DNA from: Oscillospiraceae bacterium
Lineage (GTDB): Bacteria > Bacillota > Clostridia > Oscillospirales > QAMX01
Assembly (NCBI GenBank): GCA_015067715.1
Contig: SVLY01000023.1
Coordinates: 1 to 36,745, forward strand
Reading direction: 5' to 3'
DNA length: 36,745 nt
The notes under the pieces are model-generated. The model saw only the letters and a list, made by a program, of their open reading frames with translations, did not search any database and was not told the origin of the DNA. Every line of letters starts with the position of its first letter. The first letter of the stretch is position 1. Positions 1 through 7,258 of this stretch are shown in pieces. A program made the position numbers and the translations under genes.

Positions 1-81
1 GCAACATTGTGCCAAAGGCAACGTTTGCGGGCGTTCACAGAACGCCCCTACGGCCTGTAAAGATAGGATAGTGCTAAAAAT

Positions 82-150
82 AAAAGCACGTACCCAAGGC
101 TCCCTCTCCGAGGGAGCTGGATCGGCCGAAGGCCGAGACTGAGGGAGTGA
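82..150. repeat. Clostridial GGCTCCCTC-type imperfect palindrome
   Basis: GGCTCCCTC pairs with GAGGGAGC, followed by a second hairpin CGGCC-GAA-GGCCG and then CTGAGGGAG. This architecture resembles a dispersed repeat I associate with gut Clostridia genomes. Only one copy is present in the window, so the family assignment rests on memory of the pattern. Confidence 0.45.
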
Positions 151-524
151 ATGCACCGGCGTATCATCCCATATGCCTTTTCCGGCGACATTGTGCCAAA
201 GGCGACGTTTGCGGGAGGCTGATAGCCTCCCCTACGGGCGCAAAGACAACCCCTGCGCCGTAGGGGCAGATATCATCTGCCCGCCGAGGGAACCCACGTA
301 TCATCCCGTTTGCCTCTTCCGGCGACATTGTGCCAAAGGCGACCTTTTCCGGACGCCCCGGGAGGGGCGTCCCTACGGGCAAACAGATAAACCGCACACC
401 GTAGGGCGGGGGCTTGCTCCCGCCGAAACGTTTGGGGATTCCCTACAGGCAGAAAGGTTGACCAAGAGCCGTAGGGGCGAACTGCGTTCGCCTGTTTTGC
501 CGTGTCATCCCGGTATTAAAATAT

Positions 525-608
525 GGGGCGATTTTCAAATCGCCCCTACCTCTTCTCTTCACTTTTCTCTGTGCTCTGTTCACTGTTCTCTAAATTCCAA
601 CGCAAGGG
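525..608 (+). repeat. 84-bp direct repeat, copy 1
   Basis: This runs from the palindrome starting GGGGCGATTTTC through a pyrimidine-rich tract (CTCTTCTCTTCACTTTTCTC) to CAAGGG. It is nearly identical to 2937-3020, differing mainly in the palindrome loop. The two copies bracket the two-gene HExxH/kinase unit. Confidence 0.75.
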
Positions 609-752
609 ACGGTCGGCATTTCATACGTTCGCCGCAGCAAAAGCCCCCCTTGCCTAAAGGGGGGGTAGGGGGGGATTCCGTAAATCTTCCTTATGCGCCC
701 CCCTTGCCGGGTGAGGGGTAGGGGGGGATTCCGTCAATGCATATCTATACCC

Positions 753-1718
753 TTAACCGGAGCTCAAGCTCTCCGAGAGCCCGTCAACGTGAACGAAGAG
801 CCATGCCAAAAGCCTTCGCAAAAACTCCGCGGTGGGACGGTAGCTGTCCGGAAGAGACCCGTATTCGTCGGGACGGTAATTGCACATTGTGCGCCAGAAA
901 AACAAAACGTAGGGCATGGCCTTGATATCGCAATCGTTCAGCGGAAAATGGCCTGTAAACCGACGGATATACTTTTTAAGCCCTTCCGGGTCTATCTCTC
1001 CCCCGGCACAGGCAGGGCTTGCAAAGACGAAAGAGGTTGCAACGTCAAGACAAACCGGCAAGCGGCAGGCAGACGACCAGTCCACAACGGTAATATCCCC
1101 GTCTTTCACAATTGCCTGTCCAATGTGGAAATCCCCGTGAGAAGCGGCGTAGGTCAGCTTTCCGGTGTCGATTTCAAAGCCGGATATTTTCTCAAGCCAG
1201 CAGATCTGTTCTTCCCAATAGGGAACGGATACCGCATCCCCCTTCCGCTTTGCCCTTTCAAGCTCCGAAATCCATCTGTCTCTTTTCTCCCGGGCATGGG
1301 CCGGATCAAAAAAATCCGAACCGAATCTCACCGGAAGTCCGGGGAAGTCTTTAAGGGCCGAAACGGTCCGCCCCAGATAATCGGCAGAGCGCTCCAAAAA
1401 CCACTCCGGCGCAGAGTTGACAGACAAGGTAATACCTTCGATCAACTGCTGAAGGGTAAAACGCACTCCGGAGACCTCGGTGGTATACGTTCCCCAACGG
1501 TTTTTGCAAAGGCTTGCCACCCGGAGACCCTTTCGTGAAAGGTGCTCGGTAATTCTGCCCTCTGTCTCGCAGTCTTTCGCGTATGAGGGTAGCGTTTTCA
1601 AGATAAACCGCCCCTCCCGGGCTGTTACTCGGTATATCTCCGTTCCGAAATGCCGGTCAAGGAGCTCGACCGAACTCACCTTTATCCCGTAATTATCTTC
1701 AGCAAGTTTTGCAATCAT
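753..1718 (-). CDS. APH/CotS-like phosphotransferase (aminoglycoside kinase fold)
   Basis: A 321-residue protein of the phosphotransferase enzyme family, which includes aminoglycoside kinases, choline kinases and spore-coat CotS-like proteins. Visible marks are an N-lobe lysine in FILK (K41) with nearby acidic residues, the Brenner loop HGDFHIGQ (H194, D196, with Q201 where the family usually has Asn), and the metal-binding Asp in VVDW (D213). The start at 1718 is chosen because GGGAGA lies just upstream; an earlier in-frame start at 1829 would overlap the upstream gene and lacks a site. It follows the HExxH gene by 19 bases, so the two are probably cotranscribed. The substrate is unknown. 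The Asn-to-Gln change may alter metal binding. Confidence 0.75.
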   Translation of the reverse strand: MIAKLAEDNYGIKVSSVELLDRHFGTEIYRVTAREGRFILKTLPSYAKDCETEGRITEHLSRKGLRVASLCKNRWGTYTTEVSGVRFTLQQLIEGITLSVNSAPEWFLERSADYLGRTVSALKDFPGLPVRFGSDFFDPAHAREKRDRWISELERAKRKGDAVSVPYWEEQICWLEKISGFEIDTGKLTYAASHGDFHIGQAIVKDGDITVVDWSSACRLPVCLDVATSFVFASPACAGGEIDPEGLKKYIRRFTGHFPLNDCDIKAMPYVLFFWRTMCNYRPDEYGSLPDSYRPTAEFLRRLLAWLFVHVDGLSESLSSG

Positions 1719-1737
1719 ATACTTCTCCCGTGACGGC

Positions 1738-2589
1738 TCAATCCGCCGATATAATGTAATCCTCAAGCTTTTCCGGATAATACCCCGACATAATATCTTC
1801 CGTGAGCCTGCGTACCGCCAATTCCTCAAAGGCGTTCAGCTCCCCTGCCCGAAGGTATGACCCGTCAATAGCTTTAACTGAGCCATCCTTAAGAACCGCC
1901 GAAGCCGCTTTTTCTGTCACAACGGGGTGAATGACGTGGTGAAGAAACTCGTGGAGCACCGAATCTGCGCTGAACTCTCCGGAGCTGTAAACAAAGCTGT
2001 CTCCGATCAGATGGTAATCCGCAGAACAGGCACACTTTATGGGGCTAAGGTATATCCCGATCTTTTTAACGGGGGAAGCGTATTTTTCCATGCAGGTATA
2101 AATGCGGTGTTCAAGATCAGAAAGCTCCGTGCCACGCTCTGCAAGGCGTAGCGAGACCTCTTTTTCTTCCCATTCAAGATATCTTGAAAAGCCCGGGCTT
2201 TCCATCACCGCCGAAAGCGCCGCCGGAAAACCCCTTATCCAGCTCCAGAGAGAGTCGTTCCGCTCATCATCGGAGATATTCCCGGCGGTCATTATCTGCC
2301 GGGAAAACGCCTCAAAGCCGTCAAATCCCAACCTGTCCGGACGGAGGTAAAACACCGCAGTTTCGCATATCGCCGCTCTTGGCCACCAGGGGTAGACCTC
2401 ACAGGTGTTCTGTTTTGCCGCCGCAAAAAAATCCGGGACTTTTTCAACGCCCGCGTAGTTTTCGACGGGCGCGGTCTTCTCTCTGCTTCGCCCGACGGAG
2501 TAAAAACCGTATCCGCTTTGAAGCAGGGCATAGTATATTGCGGATATTTCCGGAATTCGGGCTGTTGTGATTATTTTTTTCCGTTCCAT
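1738..2589 (-). CDS. Hypothetical protein with HExxH zincin-like motif
   Basis: A 283-residue protein that I cannot place in a named family. The sequence VLHEFLHHVIHP (H213, E214, H217) is an HExxH motif typical of zinc metallopeptidases, and a downstream helix with Glu (NAFEELAVR, residues 252-260) could give the third ligand. There is no signal peptide or membrane segment, so it should be cytoplasmic. GGGGAGG lies five bases before the ATG. It is the first gene of a two-gene unit with the APH-like kinase. A peptidase role is inferred from the motif alone; the N-terminal ~170 residues show no recognisable domain. Confidence 0.65.
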   Translation of the reverse strand: MERKKIITTARIPEISAIYYALLQSGYGFYSVGRSREKTAPVENYAGVEKVPDFFAAAKQNTCEVYPWWPRAAICETAVFYLRPDRLGFDGFEAFSRQIMTAGNISDDERNDSLWSWIRGFPAALSAVMESPGFSRYLEWEEKEVSLRLAERGTELSDLEHRIYTCMEKYASPVKKIGIYLSPIKCACSADYHLIGDSFVYSSGEFSADSVLHEFLHHVIHPVVTEKAASAVLKDGSVKAIDGSYLRAGELNAFEELAVRRLTEDIMSGYYPEKLEDYIISAD

Positions 2590-3024
2590 TTTGGCCTCCC
2601 CCGGTCACGTCCCCCTCCGCCCCTGCGGGGCACCTCCCCCGAGAGGGGGAGGTTTATATATGGGCCGATTCGTGAATCGACCCTACCGCAATTATTCATT
2701 ATTCATCAGCGAAGCGGCTTCATTATTCAATATTCATTCGTTACAACGTATCATCCCGTTTGCCTCTCCCGGCAATACCGTTTCACACATTCATCGCAGC
2801 AATAAGCCCCCCCTTGCCGGGTGAGGGGTAGGGGGGGATTCCGTAAGCCTTCCCCGGCAACACCGTGCTAAAGACCGCCTCCGTGCCCCCTCCGCCCCTG
2901 CGGGGCACCTCCCCCGAAAGGGGGAGGTTTATATACGGGGCGATTCGTGAATCGCCCCTACCTCTTCTCTTCACTCTTCTCTGTGCTCTGTTCACTGTTC
3001 TCTGAATTCCAACACAAGGGGGCG
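2590..3024. repeat. Second intergenic repeat island, no gene
   Basis: It contains two copies of a CTCCGCCCCTGCGGGGCACC palindrome followed by CTCCCCC-GAGGGGGAGG (2609-2655 and 2886-2930). It also contains two GATTCGTGAATC palindromes (about 2670-2692 and 2937-2961), another CGTATCATCCCGTTTGCCTC segment (2747), and another GAGGGGTAGGGGGGGATTCCG (2821-2842). All of these relate it to the island at 1-752. I see no supportable coding region. Confidence 0.65.
2937..3020 (+). repeat. 84-bp direct repeat, copy 2
   Basis: This is the second copy of the element at 525-608, ending five bases before the end of the XRE gene. It shares the palindrome and the TCTGTGCTCTGTTCACTG pyrimidine-rich tract. Confidence 0.75.
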
Positions 3025-3246
3025 CTATTCTTCAAAAAAATCGTCTATACGGCACCCCAGAATTCTTGCAAGATCCGGCAAAAAGGTTATGTCGGGGTAG
3101 CATACTCCCCGCTCCCATTTGCACACTGCCTGGGGGGACACGCCCAGAAGTCTGCCGAACTCTCCCTGAGTGAGAGCACGGGAGCGGCGGTATTCTTTTA
3201 TTCTGTCTGATATGGAGATCCTGTTTATATTTATTATTTCGTTCAT
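3025..3246 (-). CDS. Small XRE-family (Cro/C1-type HTH) regulator
   Basis: A 73-residue protein that is essentially one helix-turn-helix domain. The region LTQGEFGRLLGVSPQAVCKW (residues 26-45) matches the HTH_3 fold, followed by ERG...PDI and a second helix pair ending RIDDFFEE. No effector or dimerisation domain follows. The start at 3246 is chosen because GGTGG lies four bases upstream. The alternative ATG at 3297 falls inside a terminator stem and has no binding site. It lies about 40 bases downstream of the terminator that ends the 29-residue peptide gene, and no separate promoter is evident, so its expression may depend on read-through. Its target is unknown; a dyad at 3523-3543 is a candidate. 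Confidence 0.8.
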   Translation of the reverse strand: MNEIININRISISDRIKEYRRSRALTQGEFGRLLGVSPQAVCKWERGVCYPDITFLPDLARILGCRIDDFFEE

Positions 3247-3284
3247 TCTTCCACCGTTTGTCTTCTTCCAATGCTTAAACACAC

Positions 3285-3313
3285 AAAAAAGGCGCATCCA
3301 TATCGGATGCGCC
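3285..3313 (-). terminator. Intrinsic terminator / possible attenuator hairpin
   Basis: A perfect 9-bp stem (GGCGCATCC / GGATGCGCC, loop GATAT) is followed by six T on the minus strand. It lies between the 29-residue peptide gene and the XRE gene. The 5' arm plus loop (3300-3310) can pair 10 of 11 with peptide-coding RNA at 3389-3399, which would disrupt the terminator. Confidence 0.85.
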
Positions 3314-3345
3314 GAAAATTCCCGTTATTCCGGAAAAATGAACTG

Positions 3346-3435
3346 CTAAAAGGCTAAAACGCCGTGAAATTCCGGGGTGATCAACAGTGCATCGGATATA
3401 ATAATGCTTTTTACTTCATTATTAATTTTCGTCAC
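3346..3435 (-). CDS. 29-residue peptide (small ORF, GTG start), possible leader peptide
   Basis: This short gene has complete expression signals: TTGACA/TATACT with a 17-bp spacer at 3476-3504, the ribosome binding site AAGGGGGTGA five bases before a GTG start, a stop at 3346, and an intrinsic terminator 30 bases later. The peptide starts MTKINNEVKSIIISD and ends PEFHGVLAF. It has no Cys, no signal peptide and no recognisable domain. An alternative in-frame GTG four codons upstream lies within the binding site and is unlikely. The XRE gene follows on the same strand beyond the terminator. It could be a leader peptide of an attenuator or a stand-alone highly expressed small protein. The gene is well supported; its function is unknown. 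Confidence 0.7.
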   Translation of the reverse strand: MTKINNEVKSIIISDALLITPEFHGVLAF

Positions 3436-3475
3436 GTTGTTCACCCCCTTTTCTTAAAATTTCTGTTACCCCGAA

Positions 3476-3504
3476 AGTATACCACGGGAAAATGCTCTTG
3501 TCAA
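3476..3504 (-). promoter_or_regulatory. Sigma-A promoter of the 29-residue peptide gene
   Basis: The -35 TTGACA (3499-3504) and -10 TATACT (3476-3481) are separated by exactly 17 bases, with GTGG directly before the -10. This is among the strongest consensus promoters in the window. Confidence 0.9.
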
Positions 3505-3522
3505 CAGAAAAAAGCCGTTTTT

Positions 3523-3543
3523 AATTTAACCGTTGGTTAAATT
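3523..3543. promoter_or_regulatory. 9-bp perfect dyad, possible operator or terminator stem
   Basis: AATTTAACC and GGTTAAATT are separated by GTT. The dyad overlaps the stop codon of the glycosyltransferase gene and lies about 20 bases upstream of the -35 of the peptide promoter. It has operator-like AT-rich symmetry and could bind the nearby XRE regulator. It could also be a weak terminator stem, but no T-run follows directly. Confidence 0.4.
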
Positions 3544-4670
3544 CCCTTTTTACTCATTGCGGCCTCAAGGCGTGAGCGGAGGTTTTCGTTATTTTTCGCA
3601 AGGTCTATGCCGGGCTTAATGCGGCGGCAGTTTTCGGGGATATCGCGTCCCTTTTCCCCGGACTTCAGAGCATTGATAAGCCCGATGAGCTCGTCGGGAG
3701 AGGAATGGTCCACGGCGTAGCCCACGCCCCAGGCCTCCGTAAGCTCGGCAAGGTAAGTCCCCCGGGCGACGATGAGGGGCATTTCGCACCACACCGCCTC
3801 GTAGAGCTTGTTGGGCAGAGCCACACGGACGTTGTGCATATCGGCGTTGTAGACCGAATACATCACGTCGCACCGGCCATAGAGCTGGGCGGCGCGGGAG
3901 GAAAAGTCGAACCTGCCCACCCATTCGATATTTGGGTCTCCGGCGCAGAGGGGCTCGATGACTCTGGGCTCGTCCTCGTAACCGGCGATGAGAAGCTTAA
4001 CGCCGCACTGTTTTCCGGCGGCAATAAGATTTTCCATCTGTTTTTTGTACCGCACCGCGCCGATATAGCCAACGGTGAAATCTCCGCCGGATTTGGGAAC
4101 GTAGCTTTCAAAGGCAGAGAGGTCGGGAACGTTGGGCATATAGAGCATTTTTTCTCTGGGCACGAAGCCGGAAAAATAGACCTCGTAGTATTTCTCAGAG
4201 GTGAGCACCAGAAGGTCGTAGGCCTTTTCAAGGCGCTTGTCCTCGTGGCGCAGGTATTTTTGAACTGCGGCGCGGAGGGGGTTTTTCTGTTTGTCCACCA
4301 AAAGCCTGTGAAGATCCGCAACCTCGTAGACGATCACCGCAGAGGGGTTGTGCTTTTTGCGGTAGGCGTTGGCGATCTTCAGCATATCAAGCCCCTGAAC
4401 GTGGACGATATCCGGTCGGAGTCCGGCAAGCAGCTTTAAGCTCCGGGCAAAAAACCTTCTGTATGGGATGAAGCGCCTCACGGGGTCGCCTCCGGCGGGA
4501 ATGCTGATAACGTGCGGGGTGTAGCCTTCGCCCTCCGGGGCGGCGAGCATACTGTTGCCCCTGTCCCAGCAGATAAGGTGGAGCTCGCCCATGGTCTTTT
4601 CAAGCTCTATTCTCTTGTAAATTCTGGGGTTTGGCATAAAGCCGATAAGTATTGCTATCTTCCGCTCCAC
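3537..4670 (-). CDS. Family 4 (GT-B) glycosyltransferase
   Basis: A protein of about 377 residues with the layout of GT4/GT1 glycosyltransferases: an N-terminal Rossmann half with PDIVHVQGLDML, a linker DFTVGYIGAVRYKK, and a C-terminal donor-binding half with LPNKLYEAVWCEMPLIV. The last region corresponds to the E-x7-E nucleotide-sugar motif. The family transfers sugars from nucleotide donors to polysaccharides, lipids or proteins. No membrane segment is visible. The start is uncertain. GTG at 4670 has GAGGA about ten bases upstream, while GTG at 4679 is one base from that site; 4670 is preferred. It has its own promoter and no cotranscribed partner. Acceptor and donor are unknown. Confidence 0.85.
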   Translation of the reverse strand: MERKIAILIGFMPNPRIYKRIELEKTMGELHLICWDRGNSMLAAPEGEGYTPHVISIPAGGDPVRRFIPYRRFFARSLKLLAGLRPDIVHVQGLDMLKIANAYRKKHNPSAVIVYEVADLHRLLVDKQKNPLRAAVQKYLRHEDKRLEKAYDLLVLTSEKYYEVYFSGFVPREKMLYMPNVPDLSAFESYVPKSGGDFTVGYIGAVRYKKQMENLIAAGKQCGVKLLIAGYEDEPRVIEPLCAGDPNIEWVGRFDFSSRAAQLYGRCDVMYSVYNADMHNVRVALPNKLYEAVWCEMPLIVARGTYLAELTEAWGVGYAVDHSSPDELIGLINALKSGEKGRDIPENCRRIKPGIDLAKNNENLRSRLEAAMSKKGI

Positions 4671-4710
4671 GAATAACACATCCTCGGTAAAAAGCTGTTT
4701 TTCCGGCTAT

Positions 4711-4739
4711 ATTATATCAAAGTTCCTTTCCCGTTTCAA
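4711..4739 (-). promoter_or_regulatory. Sigma-A promoter of the glycosyltransferase
   Basis: -35 TTGAAA (4734-4739) and -10 TATAAT (4711-4716) with a 17-base spacer. The transcript would begin just upstream of the GAGGA site. Confidence 0.85.
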
Positions 4740-4750
4740 GAGAAAAAGGC

Positions 4751-4784
4751 TGTAACCTTTTGCCCCCATCTGCCCACAAACCGG
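4751..4784 (+). promoter_or_regulatory. Two-part upstream motif of fabH (GTAAC box + ACAAACCGG)
   Basis: TGTAACCTTTTGC (4751-4763) is followed by ACAAACCGG (4776-4784); GTAAC to ACAAAC is 24 bases. The same GTAAC and ACAAACCGG at the same spacing lie upstream of acpP, and the 13-base box recurs upstream of the ECF sigma gene. No sigma-A promoter is evident upstream of fabH. It is read as an ECF-type promoter, or alternatively a shared operator. Confidence 0.5.
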
Positions 4785-4825
4785 ATGAGATCAAAAAAAC
4801 ACCCCCATAAGGAGAAAAAACTTCC

Positions 4826-5782
4826 ATGAAAATAACCGGAAGCGGCAGCGCCCTGCCCGCTCAGAGAATAACAAACGACATGCTGGGAGAATTTCTGGAC
4901 ACAAGCGACCAGTGGATAACCTCCCACACCGGCATAAAAGAGCGCCGGGTGATCAAAAACGAAAGACTTTCCGACCTTGCCTCCCGGGCCTGCAGACTTG
5001 CCCTTGAGGATGCGAAGGTAAAGGCAGAGGATATTGACCTTGTTATCTGCTCCAACGTCATCTCCGACTGCGTAACCCCCGGACTCTCCTGTTTTATTGC
5101 CGGAGCAATAGGCTACAGGGGACTTTGCCTTGATATCAACGGAGCCTGCACCGGTTTTATTCAGGCTCTTGACCTTGCCCACAGCTATTTTTCCGCAGGA
5201 AAAGCCCGGCGCATTCTGGTCTGCGCCGCGGAAAAGCCCACCCACCTTGCGGACTGGACGGACAGAGCCACCTGCGTGCTCTTCGGTGACGGAGCAGGTG
5301 CCGTGGTTCTGGAAAAGGGCCGGACAGAAGCCTGTCCGGCCTCGGTATTCGGCACCGAGTTCAACGACGAATTCCTCATCATGCCCTCAAAGCGTAGTAC
5401 CTGTCCCTTCACGGACGATCCCTACTCCGAGGGATTTATGTATATGAACGGCCAGGAGGTCTACCGTTTTGCCGTTAACGCCTGCGTTTCCGACATAACA
5501 GCTGCAGCGGAAAAGGCAGGAATTGCCCTTGGGGATATCGACTTATTCCTGCTCCACCAGGCAAACAGCCGCATAATGACGGCGGCCAGAACAAGGCTGA
5601 AGCTCCCCGTTGAAAAATTCCCGGAGAACGTCTCTTACCTTGGGAACACCTCTTCGGCCTGCATCCCCCTGCTTATCGACTCTCTCCGCCGGGAAAACAA
5701 GCTCTTCCCCGGCCAGACCCTCGCCCTCTCCGCCTTCGGCGCCGGGCTGACCCACGGAGCAATGATACTGAAGATCGAATAA
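4826..5782 (+). CDS. fabH: 3-oxoacyl-ACP synthase III (KAS III)
   Basis: This 318-residue enzyme condenses acetyl-CoA or another acyl-CoA primer with malonyl-ACP to start fatty-acid synthesis in the cytoplasm. The catalytic triad is visible: Cys108 in NGACTGF, His244 in LLHQAN and Asn274 in YLGNTSSA. Full length matches the family. The binding site AAGGAGA lies about ten bases before the ATG. The same TAAGGAGAAAAAAC string precedes acpP, suggesting the two genes descend from one regulatory arrangement. fabH ends in its own terminator and is separated from the other fab genes by about 3.4 kb of mostly opposite-strand genes, which is unusual because they are normally contiguous. Confidence 0.96.
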   Translation: MKITGSGSALPAQRITNDMLGEFLDTSDQWITSHTGIKERRVIKNERLSDLASRACRLALEDAKVKAEDIDLVICSNVISDCVTPGLSCFIAGAIGYRGLCLDINGACTGFIQALDLAHSYFSAGKARRILVCAAEKPTHLADWTDRATCVLFGDGAGAVVLEKGRTEACPASVFGTEFNDEFLIMPSKRSTCPFTDDPYSEGFMYMNGQEVYRFAVNACVSDITAAAEKAGIALGDIDLFLLHQANSRIMTAARTRLKLPVEKFPENVSYLGNTSSACIPLLIDSLRRENKLFPGQTLALSAFGAGLTHGAMILKIE

Positions 5783-5788
5783 GCCAAA

Positions 5789-5826
5789 AGACGGTACGCG
5801 TCCCAAAACGCATACCGTCTTTTTTT
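5789..5826. terminator. Bidirectional terminator between fabH and abiEii
   Basis: A 13-bp stem with one mismatch (AGACGGTACGCGT / ACGCATACCGTCT) is followed by six T on the plus strand. On the minus strand it is followed by TTTT, so it can serve both convergent genes. Confidence 0.85.
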
Positions 5827-6656
5827 CACAGTTGATCTGTCAAAGCCTTCAGAGCTTCAATTATTTCGCAGTATTCAATGCCGGCCGCATAGGAAAACTG
5901 TCTGCGGTATTTTTCCCACATGGCCTTCAGCTCCGGGCTTTTTTCGACCTCCGCAAGAATTGCGGAAACGTCTCTGATCTGCACGGCCGTTCCCCGGTGG
6001 TCTGCAGTTGCCCACAACGCCGTCAAAAACACCGCCTTACTGTACTTTTGGGTGGTTGCCAGTATATAGGCATCATAGAAATCTCTGGGTCTTGTATTGA
6101 ATACGCCCCGTCGCAGTATCGTTTCAACCTTTTCCGCCAGAACCGTTTCAATGTTGTATGCCCAAAGGTCATAGGTTTTTTCATCGTCGAATATTTCGGT
6201 AAAGCTGTACTTAACGGCATGAGGGGTTATGACGTCTCCTGTAGACACGTCTATACTGAGGGGGGTTACTATGGTATCGAATTTCGCATTCAGCATAACG
6301 CGGTACCCACCGTAGATATCGTCCTGGCGAATCGGTAAGACCGACACTATCTCAAAGAAGACCCCGTCGTCAAAGGGGATCGAACAGATGCCCTCCAGCG
6401 CAAGGCGAATAGCTTCCGGCGTAAGGGGAAGATTTTTCAAAGTCGTGTCCATATCCATCGTCGCCCGGTTGTCCAGCCCGACTATCGCGGCAACAAGCAT
6501 TCCGCCCTTGATGACAAATTTTTCCCTGTATTCCGAAACGGAAAGACGTACAAGCAGGCGCTCAAACATATAGTTCTGAAGGATCACCTGTGCCGGAATA
6601 TTTTTCGACCCGGCTATATTTCTGATCTTAGCCTTAAGGCTCATTGCACCGCTCAT
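5826..6656 (-). CDS. abiEii: AbiEii/AbiGii-type nucleotidyltransferase toxin
   Basis: A 276-residue protein of the AbiEii family, the toxin of type IV abortive-infection toxin-antitoxin systems. Nucleotidyltransferase marks are visible: VIKGGMLV (G51-G52) and MDMD (D68, D70), a later LSIDVSTGD strand, and the helix AEKVETILRRG followed by RPRDFYDAYIL, typical of this family. Known members inhibit growth by modifying RNA with nucleotides. The start ATG overlaps the antitoxin stop by four bases, and GGAGGTGC lies four bases upstream. The pair sits inside the fatty-acid cluster between fabH and acpP. Confidence 0.88.
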   Translation of the reverse strand: MSGAMSLKAKIRNIAGSKNIPAQVILQNYMFERLLVRLSVSEYREKFVIKGGMLVAAIVGLDNRATMDMDTTLKNLPLTPEAIRLALEGICSIPFDDGVFFEIVSVLPIRQDDIYGGYRVMLNAKFDTIVTPLSIDVSTGDVITPHAVKYSFTEIFDDEKTYDLWAYNIETVLAEKVETILRRGVFNTRPRDFYDAYILATTQKYSKAVFLTALWATADHRGTAVQIRDVSAILAEVEKSPELKAMWEKYRRQFSYAAGIEYCEIIEALKALTDQL

Positions 6657-7246
6657 AAAAGCACCTCCAAATACCCACGAAGAACGTTTGACACGCGAAG
6701 CTTCCTGGCATATCCGTTAAGCCTGTTTAAATCCTTTCCGGGACTGTCCGCATAAAGCTTCAACGCCGCAAAAAAAGTCTCCGTTCCTATTCTGTTGCGG
6801 CTTCTGACTGCGTCGCAGACCGTGCGTTCAAGGTCGTAAACGAAAATACCGTTTCCCGCCGGACTTTTCATCACGGTTTTTCCAAGGTCAAACAGCTCCG
6901 GCTTAATATAATAGACCCTGCACACTTCTTTCAGCCCCTCGGAGGGAACGTATCCGGTCGGAACGGTTATGGAATGTATGAAGGGGATGCGGTCGGAAAG
7001 TCCGTGGAGATAGAGAGCGGTTTCGTGGGAAAAGACTATTTTTTCGCTCCGTCTGGCAATGGACAAAAGCTCATCGGCCATATCGTCCGAAAAAATATAC
7101 TGCCCGTGGGCGATCCGGCAGAGCCTGTTTTCTTTGCATAGCTTTGACAGCATGGCCCGGGAAATCCCCATTTCAGCCGCAGTTTCAGTTTCAATTATTC
7201 CTCCGTTGTTCTTCGATATTTCCCGAAGCTCCTCTATGCAGCTCAC
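6653..7246 (-). CDS. abiEi: AbiEi-type antitoxin / transcriptional autoregulator
   Basis: A 197-residue protein of the AbiEi antitoxin family. The N-terminal ~55 residues look like a winged helix (GGIIETETAAEMGISRAMLS), followed by the AbiEi region with FSHETALYLHGLSDRIP and the VYDLERTVCDAVR motif. Family members counteract AbiEii and repress their own operon by binding inverted repeats. GTG start at 7246; AAGGGGGCGG lies four bases upstream. It directly follows a perfect 22-bp inverted repeat that contains the promoter, so autoregulation is likely. It is translationally coupled to the toxin. Confidence 0.87.
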   Translation of the reverse strand: MSCIEELREISKNNGGIIETETAAEMGISRAMLSKLCKENRLCRIAHGQYIFSDDMADELLSIARRSEKIVFSHETALYLHGLSDRIPFIHSITVPTGYVPSEGLKEVCRVYYIKPELFDLGKTVMKSPAGNGIFVYDLERTVCDAVRSRNRIGTETFFAALKLYADSPGKDLNRLNGYARKLRVSNVLRGYLEVLL

Positions 7247-7258
7247 AAAACCGCCCCC

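Larger units (their letters stand above)
1..752. repeat. Intergenic repeat island (REP-like palindromes), no gene
   Basis: I see no credible gene here. At least seven short palindromes carry the core GTAGGGGC or its complement with variable arms, at about 28-51, 208-235, 260-285, 352-379, 401-424, 470-493 and 525-549. Two lead-ins starting CGTATCATCCC (161 and 298) precede a shared segment GACATTGTGCCAAAGGCGAC. A block containing GGGGTAGGGGGGGATTCCG occurs near 650-690 and again at 700-736. Similar palindromes are known as REP-like elements in many bacteria; the family name is not established here. The open frames crossing this stretch follow the repeats and have no ribosome binding site or domain. 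Confidence 0.7.

Noticed and set aside
173-1538. Long plus-strand open frames in the first repeat island and opposite the kinase gene
   Set aside because: The translations follow the repeat units or oppose the kinase; no binding site or family resemblance.
3247-3297. An upstream ATG start for the XRE gene at 3297
   Set aside because: This ATG lies in the 3' arm of the terminator stem and has no ribosome binding site.
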